NCBI RefSeq assembly: GCF_029893805.1
Contig: NZ_JARXYP010000002.1
Location: forward strand, 6,944,001 to 7,008,000
Origin: Streptomyces sp. SAI-135
Lineage (GTDB): Bacteria; Actinomycetota; Actinomycetes; Streptomycetales; Streptomycetaceae
Direction: 5' to 3'
Length of the DNA: 64,000 nucleotides
Shown here: positions 58,701-64,000 of the stretch, one piece after another
How positions within the stretch are numbered: position 1 is the stretch's first letter
Layout: every line of letters starts with the position of its first letter
The notes under the pieces: model-generated
Database searches by the model: none
Told to the model about the DNA's origin: nothing
The model's input: the letters and a program-made list of their open reading frames with translations, nothing else
Made by a program: the position numbers and the translations under genes

Positions 58701-59927
58701 ATGGCACGGTCTCCCTTCACCCCCTCCTTCTGGCGCAGCCCGCTGCGCGGCCCCTGGTTCACCTCGGTCCTCGGGGTCGTCCTCCTCGGCGGCATCACGC
58801 TGCTGTTCGTGACGGGCCTGCTGTCGTACGCGGCCTACAACCCCGACCTGTCGCCGGTGAACGACAAGACGCCGGACAAGGGGATCCTCGGCTTCTACCT
58901 CTTCTCCTGGCCGACCGACCCGCACTGGCTCTACCGGCTGACCCAGGGGGTCCACGTCACCCTCGGCGTCACCCTGATCCCGGTACTGCTGGCCAAGTTG
59001 TGGTCGGTGGTGCCCAAGCTGTTCACGCTGCCGCCAGCCCGCTCGCTCGCGCACGCCCTGGAGCGGATCTCGCTGCTCCTGCTGGTCGGCGGCGCCCTGT
59101 TCGAGTTCGTGACCGGCGTGCTCAACGTCCAGCTCGACTACGTCTTCCCGGGCTCCTTCTACCCGTTGCACTTCTACGGGGCGTGGGTGTTCTTCACCGC
59201 GTTCGTCGCCCATGCCGTGCTGAAGATGCCGCTCGCATGGCGTAACCTCCGGCAACTCCGCGAGGAGAAAACAGAGTTGGTGTCACCGCGTCCCGCCGAG
59301 CCGACCGTGTCCCGGCGTGGGGCCCTGTGGTTCGTCGGGGGCGGCTCGCTGCTGCTGTTCCTCACCACGGCCGGACAGAGCTTCGACGGCGTCCTGCGCC
59401 GGACCGCCCTCCTCGCCCCGCACGGCGGCGCCGAACCGGCGTCGGGGCCGGGCGGCTTCCAGATCAACAAGACGGCCGCGTACGCCGGGATCGACCCGGC
59501 GGAGACGGGGGAGGAAGCCTGGCGGCTGGTCGTCGTCGGGCGTGCGGGCCGTACCGTCCGCCTCAGCCGGGCCGACCTGCTCCGGCTCCCGCTGCACAGC
59601 TCGGCGTTGCCCATCGCCTGCGTGGAGGGCTGGTCCACCTCGGACCAGTGGTGGCGCGGAGTCCGGCTGCGGGACCTCGCGGCGCTCGCCGGGTACGAGG
59701 GTGACCCGCCGGACCTCTTCGTGGAGTCGCTGCAACGGCACGGCGCCTTCCGCCGGGCCGCCCTGCGCGCCAACCAGGTCGCCGACCCGCGCTCCCTGCT
59801 CGCGCTGTTCGTCAACGGCGAGGACCTGACCCCCGACCACGGCCACCCGGCCCGGATCATCGTGCCCGCGGCACCCGGTGTGCTCAACACCAAGTGGGTT
59901 GCGCGGCTGACCTTCGGAGACCTGTGA
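58701..59927 (+). CDS. Membrane-anchored molybdopterin-dependent oxidoreductase
   Basis: A 408-aa fusion. Residues about 1-190 form a four-helix membrane domain (LGVVLLGGITLLFVTGLLSYAAY; LTQGVHVTLGVTLIPVLLAKLW) similar to cytochrome-b-type subunits, with several His in helices. After a fifth helix (GALWFVGGGSLLLFLTTAG), residues 250-408 match the sulfite-oxidase-like Mo-cofactor domain: the Cys ligand in PIACVEGWSTSDQWW (Cys307), and PDHGHPARIIVPAAPGVLNTKWV. It is probably a periplasm-facing oxidoreductase that feeds electrons into haem. The ATG at 58701 is chosen; the frame upstream is open but unconserved. The stop overlaps the next gene by one base. Confidence 0.85.
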   Translation: MARSPFTPSFWRSPLRGPWFTSVLGVVLLGGITLLFVTGLLSYAAYNPDLSPVNDKTPDKGILGFYLFSWPTDPHWLYRLTQGVHVTLGVTLIPVLLAKLWSVVPKLFTLPPARSLAHALERISLLLLVGGALFEFVTGVLNVQLDYVFPGSFYPLHFYGAWVFFTAFVAHAVLKMPLAWRNLRQLREEKTELVSPRPAEPTVSRRGALWFVGGGSLLLFLTTAGQSFDGVLRRTALLAPHGGAEPASGPGGFQINKTAAYAGIDPAETGEEAWRLVVVGRAGRTVRLSRADLLRLPLHSSALPIACVEGWSTSDQWWRGVRLRDLAALAGYEGDPPDLFVESLQRHGAFRRAALRANQVADPRSLLALFVNGEDLTPDHGHPARIIVPAAPGVLNTKWVARLTFGDL

Positions 59928-60364
59928 TGCGGATCCCTCTCGGCAGCCCCCTCCAACTCCTCCTGCTTGTCTGCTCGTTCGCCCTCGCGGGGTACGCGGG
60001 GGTGCGGCTGCTCGCGGGGGACCGGTTCGGGATCGCGCTGTGGTTCGTCGGAGCGGCCGTCCTGCACGACCTGGTGCTGCTGCCGCTGTACGCGGCGGCG
60101 GACCGGGCGCTGGTGAGGACGGCGGGCCGGCACGTGCTGTACGTCCGGGTCCCCGCCGCCTTCTCCCTGCTGCTCCTGCTCGTGTGGTTCCCGCTGATCA
60201 GCGGGCAGGTCGCGGACCGCTACGCCTCGGCGACCGGGCTGTCCCCGGACGGCTTCCTGGCCCGCTGGCTGCTGGTGACGGCCGCGCTCTTCGGCGGTTC
60301 GGCGGTGGTCCTCGTCGTACGGCGGCGCAGGGCCACGAAGGAGCGGCCGCCCGCCGTCCACTGA
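59927..60364 (+). CDS. Small hydrophobic membrane protein
   Basis: A 145-aa protein with four predicted membrane helices (LLLVCSFALAGYAGVRLLAG, IALWFVGAAVLHDLVLLPLYA, FSLLLLLVWFPLI, WLLVTAALFGGSAVVLVV). The ATG shares a base with the oxidoreductase stop (TGATG), so the two are coupled and the product may be a partner of that enzyme. Family not recognised. Its last 145 bp overlap the 3' end of the convergent methyltransferase gene. Confidence 0.78.
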   Translation: MRIPLGSPLQLLLLVCSFALAGYAGVRLLAGDRFGIALWFVGAAVLHDLVLLPLYAAADRALVRTAGRHVLYVRVPAAFSLLLLLVWFPLISGQVADRYASATGLSPDGFLARWLLVTAALFGGSAVVLVVRRRRATKERPPAVH

Positions 60365-62034
60365 TCCACCGGTGCCCAGCCGGCGCGGGCCGCGTGCCGC
60401 AGCAGGGCGGGGGTGCCGAGCCGGGCCCACGGGAACGGGTCGCCGACCGCGCCACGGGCGTCGGTGACATGCACCCGGACCCGCTCGTCGAGGTCCGGGT
60501 CGGTGACCGTCTCGGCGATCAGCAGGCCGCCGGGCGCGAGGAGTTGGGCCGTGCGGTCGAGCAGGGCGGTGGGGTCGCCGCCGATGCCGATGTTGCCGTC
60601 GATCAGCAGCGCGGTGCCCCAGCGGCCCTCGCCGGGCAGGGACTCGAACACGGACCGCCGCAGGGCCTGTCCGCCGAGCGCGACGGTCCGTGCGACCGCC
60701 GCCTCGCTCACGTCGATGCCGAGCACCCGCCGGCCGCGGGCCCCGAGCGCGGCGACGAGCCGCCCCGGGCCGCACCCGACGTCCAGCACCGCGCCCTCGC
60801 AGCGCCGCAGCACCTCCAGGTCCGCGGCGTCCGCGGCGGCGCACCAACGCTCCAGTTCGAGCGGGAGCAGCCATCCGTCGGCCCGGCGCAGGAAAAGGGG
60901 GCCCCGGCCGGTACGGAGGGCCCGCGCGTAGGGGTCGGCGGACCAGGTGCCGTCCACCGTTCCCCCTCCACCGTCGCCGGCGTCGCCCACCGGGGCTCCG
61001 TGCGTCCGGGTGTCGGCGCCCGGCAGCACCGAACGCAGGCCGGAGGCCGAGCCGGATACCGGGCGGGTCCCGGAGCCACGGAGCACCGGGCCACCGTCCC
61101 ACTGACGCCCGATCCCGCCCGTCCGGGGGCGGCGGTCGCCGGGTTCCCCGCGTGGTCCGCTCCGGTCCGCCTGGGGGTGTGGGTTGCCGGGGTCCCCGGC
61201 GGGTCCGACCGCGTCCGCCCAGGGGCGTGGGTTGTCAGGTTCCCCGCCGGGTCCGATCCCGCCTGTCCGGGGGCGGCGGTCGCCGGGTTCCCCGCGTGAT
61301 CCGCTCCGGTCCGCCTGGGGGTGTGGGTTGCCGGGGTCCCCGGCGGGTCCGACCGCGTCCGCCCAGGGGCGTGGGTTGTCAGGTTCCCCGCCGGGTCCGA
61401 TGCCGCCTGTCCGGGGGCGGCGGTTGCCGGATTTCCCGGCGGGTCCGATCTGGTCCGCCTGGGGGTGTGGGTTGCCGGGGTCCCCGGCGGGTCCGACCGC
61501 GTCCGCCCAGGGGCGTGGGTTGTCAGGTTCCCCGCCGGGTCCGATCCCGCCTGTCCGGGGGCGGCGGTTGCCGGATTCCCCGGCGGGTCTGATCTGGTCC
61601 GTCCGGGGGTGCGGGTTGCCGGATTCCCCACCGGCTCCGACCGCGTCCGCCCAGGGGCGTGGGCTGTCAGGTTCCCCGGCGGGTCCGATCCGGTCCGCCT
61701 GGGGGTGTGGGTCGCCGGGTTCCCCACCGGGTCCGACCCAGCCCGTCCGGGGGCGCGGGTTGCCGGGAGGCCCGCCGGGTCCGATCCCGTCCGTCCGCGG
61801 GCGTGGGTCGCCGGGGTCCCCGGCGGGTCCGATCCCGGCCGCCCGCGGGTGCGGGCCGCCGGGTCCAGGCCCGTCCGCCTCCGCTGCGTTCGCCGCCCCG
61901 TCGTCCGGCCGGTACCCCGGCGCGTCCGGACGGCTCTCGTCCGCCCCGGACCCGGCGGCCGGCTCGCTGTCCGGGCATGCGGGTGGGGTGGCCGCCGCGG
62001 TACGGGGTGCGACGCCGGCGCGCAGCCCCCTCAT
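60220..62034 (-). CDS. SAM-dependent methyltransferase with long repetitive N-terminus
   Basis: A 604-aa protein. Residues 57-312 are about sixteen 16-residue Pro/Gly/Arg repeats (units such as EPDNPRPWADAVGPAG, DPGNPHPQADRSGSRG, EPGDRRPRTGGIGPGG). The C-terminal part is a class I methyltransferase with motif I AVLDVGCGPGRLVAALG followed by RVLGIDVSEAAV. The ATG at 62034 overlaps the stop of the DUF2064 gene (ATGA). The last 30 residues (after FVALRRR) look like run-on sequence, encoded opposite the membrane-protein gene. The substrate is unknown; the neighbouring glycosyltransferases suggest a glycolipid or sugar acceptor. The repeat region is likely disordered and variable between strains. 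Confidence 0.85.
   Translation of the reverse strand: MRGLRAGVAPRTAAATPPACPDSEPAAGSGADESRPDAPGYRPDDGAANAAEADGPGPGGPHPRAAGIGPAGDPGDPRPRTDGIGPGGPPGNPRPRTGWVGPGGEPGDPHPQADRIGPAGEPDSPRPWADAVGAGGESGNPHPRTDQIRPAGESGNRRPRTGGIGPGGEPDNPRPWADAVGPAGDPGNPHPQADQIGPAGKSGNRRPRTGGIGPGGEPDNPRPWADAVGPAGDPGNPHPQADRSGSRGEPGDRRPRTGGIGPGGEPDNPRPWADAVGPAGDPGNPHPQADRSGPRGEPGDRRPRTGGIGRQWDGGPVLRGSGTRPVSGSASGLRSVLPGADTRTHGAPVGDAGDGGGGTVDGTWSADPYARALRTGRGPLFLRRADGWLLPLELERWCAAADAADLEVLRRCEGAVLDVGCGPGRLVAALGARGRRVLGIDVSEAAVARTVALGGQALRRSVFESLPGEGRWGTALLIDGNIGIGGDPTALLDRTAQLLAPGGLLIAETVTDPDLDERVRVHVTDARGAVGDPFPWARLGTPALLRHAARAGWAPVDQWTAGGRSFVALRRRTTRTTAEPPKSAAVTSSQRARKPSGDSPVAEA
61099..61866 (-). repeat. 48-bp coding tandem repeats, about 16 copies
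   Basis: The DNA repeats in 48-bp units that combine into 144-bp higher-order units; units 11-13 and 14-16 of the protein are almost identical. The period is divisible by three, so copy-number change keeps frame. All six frames remain nearly open here, which produces long spurious reading frames on the plus strand. Confidence 0.9.
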
Positions 62035-62639
62035 CGCGGCACCCCCGTGAGCCGGGCCAGCTCGGCCGCGAACCGTCCGTGCGGGGCCGCCCGGGCGACC
62101 AGTTCCGCGTCGGACGCCGTGTCCACGTCCCGCAGCGGCGGCAGCTCGCGCACCCGCAGGCCGGTCAGGCGGGCCCGCTGGGCCGCTCCCGTGCCGGGGG
62201 TCGACATCGGGACCCCGCGCAGCCGGGACGGGTCCGGTTCGGCCAGGCCCAGCGCCCAGAAGCCACCGTCCTCGGCGGGCCCGAAGTACGCGTCGCAGTC
62301 GGTGAAGTCGACCGTGAGCAGCTCGGGCGTCACCTGGGGTGTGTCCATGCCGATGAGCAGGGCCGGCCCGTCGCAGCCCGCGAAGGCCGAGGCCAGCCGC
62401 TCGTCGAGGCCGCCCGGACACTGCCGTACGACCTCGAAACCCGGCGGCAGCCAGGGGCCCGGTGTGCCCTCCAGGACCAGGACCCGGCGCCGGGCCGGGG
62501 TGCGGGCCACCACGTCGAGGGTGTCCGCGAGGGACGCCTCGGCCAGCGCGGCCGCCTGCCCGGGCGTGAACGGCGGGGTGAGCCGGGTCTTGACCCGCCC
62601 CGGCCTCGGCTCCTTGGCGATGACGAGCAGCGTGGTCAC
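62031..62639 (-). CDS. DUF2064 / TIGR04282-type glycosyltransferase
   Basis: A 202-aa protein of the TIGR04282 (DUF2064) family, nucleotide-sugar-transferase-like: LLVIAKEPRPGRVKTRLTPPFTP at the start, PALLIGMDTPQVTPELL (with the metal-binding Asp region), and YFGPAEDGGFWALGL. The family name in databases mentions arsenosugar synthesis, which I do not claim here. The GTG start overlaps the stop of the GT2 gene (GTGA), and its stop overlaps the methyltransferase start, so the three form one tightly coupled operon. Confidence 0.88.
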   Translation of the reverse strand: MTTLLVIAKEPRPGRVKTRLTPPFTPGQAAALAEASLADTLDVVARTPARRRVLVLEGTPGPWLPPGFEVVRQCPGGLDERLASAFAGCDGPALLIGMDTPQVTPELLTVDFTDCDAYFGPAEDGGFWALGLAEPDPSRLRGVPMSTPGTGAAQRARLTGLRVRELPPLRDVDTASDAELVARAAPHGRFAAELARLTGVPR

Positions 62640-63337
62640 ACCCGCACCCCCGTCCCGGAGGCGGAGAGGACCTGGCTCATGTCCCGCACCGCCTGCCACG
62701 TGCCCCGCCAGGTGCCCGTCACCTTGGAGGCACCGGTCCGCGGGCGGTACGGCACGTCGTGCTCGGCGATCCGCCAGCCCGCGTCGGCCGCCCGCACCAC
62801 CATCTCCAGCGGATAGCCGCTGCGCCGGTCCGTGAGGCCGAGGGCGAGCAACGGTTCACGCCGGGCGGCCCGCAGCGGCCCCAGGTCATGCAGCCGCAGA
62901 CCGGTGCGGCGGCGCAGCAGCCGGGCGAGCGCGAGGTTGCCCGCGCGGGCGTGCGCCGGCCAGGCACCGCGGGTCTGCGGACGGCGCCGGCCGAGCACGA
63001 GGTCCGCCTCACCGGCCAGCACCTCGGCGACGAACGGCACCAGGTCCGACGGGTCCAGCGAGGCGTCGCAGTCGCAGAAGCACACGACGTCGGCCGTGGC
63101 CGCGGTCAGTCCCGCATGGCAGGCGGCGCCGAAGCCGCGCCGCTCCTCGCGGACGACGGTCGCGCCGAGAGCGCGGGCGATGCCGGCCGAGCCGTCCGAG
63201 GAGCCGTTGTCCACGACGAGCGCGCGCCAGCCGGGCGGGATGCGTTCCAGCACCCACGGCAGGGCCCCGGCCTCGTCCAGGCAGGGCAGCACGACGTCCA
63301 CGGACGCCGCCGGTTCGTTCACTGAAGGGGTCGTCAC
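62636..63337 (-). CDS. Glycosyltransferase family 2
   Basis: A 233-aa GT-A fold enzyme: VDVVLPCLDEAGALPWVLERIP, ALVVDNGSSDGSAGIARALGA, and a DxD-like VCFCDCDASLDPSDL for nucleotide-sugar and metal binding. C-terminal LGRRRPQTRGAWPAHARAGN and DRRSGYPLEMVVRAADAGWRI fit the dolichol-phosphate-mannose-synthase-like group. GTG at 63337 has AGGGTGA upstream; GTG at 63346 is also possible. It is the first gene of the leftward operon, divergent from a response-regulator gene. Confidence 0.9.
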   Translation of the reverse strand: MTTPSVNEPAASVDVVLPCLDEAGALPWVLERIPPGWRALVVDNGSSDGSAGIARALGATVVREERRGFGAACHAGLTAATADVVCFCDCDASLDPSDLVPFVAEVLAGEADLVLGRRRPQTRGAWPAHARAGNLALARLLRRRTGLRLHDLGPLRAARREPLLALGLTDRRSGYPLEMVVRAADAGWRIAEHDVPYRPRTGASKVTGTWRGTWQAVRDMSQVLSASGTGVRV

Positions 63338-63449
63338 GACGTTCACCCTACGAACGCAGAACGGACAAACCGGACTCCGGCTCCTTACGAAACAAGGACG
63401 TCGTAGCCCGTCCGCGGCACATTCGCGCGCGCGGTGCGAGGCTGGCGGC

Positions 63450-64000
<551 letters not shown>

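Noticed and set aside
61099..61866. CRISPR-like periodicity of 48 bp
   Set aside because: There are no variable spacers, and the period encodes an in-frame protein repeat.
61321..62835. 504-codon plus-strand frame over the methyltransferase repeats
   Set aside because: The 48-bp repeats keep all frames open. The minus-strand frame continues into a clear methyltransferase, while this one runs antisense through the DUF2064 gene.

Overview
The window is high-GC actinobacterial DNA, almost certainly from the chromosome of a Streptomyces or close relative. Coding density is high, GC is very high at third codon positions, GTG and TTG starts are frequent, and genes are often coupled by GTGA or ATGA overlaps. 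The gene content also fits: HemE/HemY/HemQ haem synthesis, an AfsR-like SARP regulator, DUF3000, DUF4142, TIGR04222 and DUF692 proteins, and a sugar ABC transporter without its own ATPase. I see no tRNA, rRNA, CRISPR array, prophage or intact insertion sequence.

Layout: 0.1-9 kb holds a LuxR-type response regulator and the haem block (DUF3000, hemE, hemY, hemQ), interleaved with a rhomboid protease, a CoA-disulfide-reductase-like flavoenzyme and a DUF4349 lipoprotein. 9-14.4 kb holds a secreted TAP-like hydrolase, then a leftward group of DUF692 (MNIO-type iron enzyme), a DUF4142 protein and a TIGR04222 membrane protein. The 3' end of the TIGR04222 gene has been tandemly multiplied into three roughly 176-bp repeats. 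14.5-27 kb is mixed housekeeping and stress metabolism: a frameshifted mycothiol-type hydrolase gene, TetR, Pth2, a 59-aa Cys4 protein, polysaccharide deacetylase, Rieske oxidoreductase, PPK2, PhoX, slipin, SulP plus carbonic anhydrase, ZapE and a RibD-type reductase. 27-31 kb holds murC, msrB and a NagZ-like enzyme.

31-49 kb is a glycan-foraging locus: a GH5-like hydrolase that appears to start at ATT, a GlcNAc-kinase-like protein, a GH3 enzyme, a sugar ABC importer (binding protein and two permeases), a GH38 alpha-mannosidase, an RpiR/SIS regulator, an SIS protein and a secreted GH84 hexosaminidase with a YVTN propeller. TTGAA/TTCAA-type sequences recur in the promoter regions here and suggest one regulon. 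The importer, mannosidase and hexosaminidase would release and import mannose- and GlcNAc-containing sugars, and the kinase would phosphorylate them. The ATPase is probably supplied from elsewhere in the genome.

49-57 kb holds a flippase-like membrane protein, the large AfsR-like regulator, a G-rich tandem-repeat spacer and a cell-wall set (VanX-type dipeptidase, ECF sigma factor, NlpC/P60 hydrolase). 57-64 kb holds a polytopic membrane protein, a membrane-anchored molybdopterin oxidoreductase, and a leftward glycosyltransferase / DUF2064 / methyltransferase operon. The methyltransferase carries about sixteen 16-residue repeats at its N-terminus. An OmpR-type response regulator runs off the right edge.
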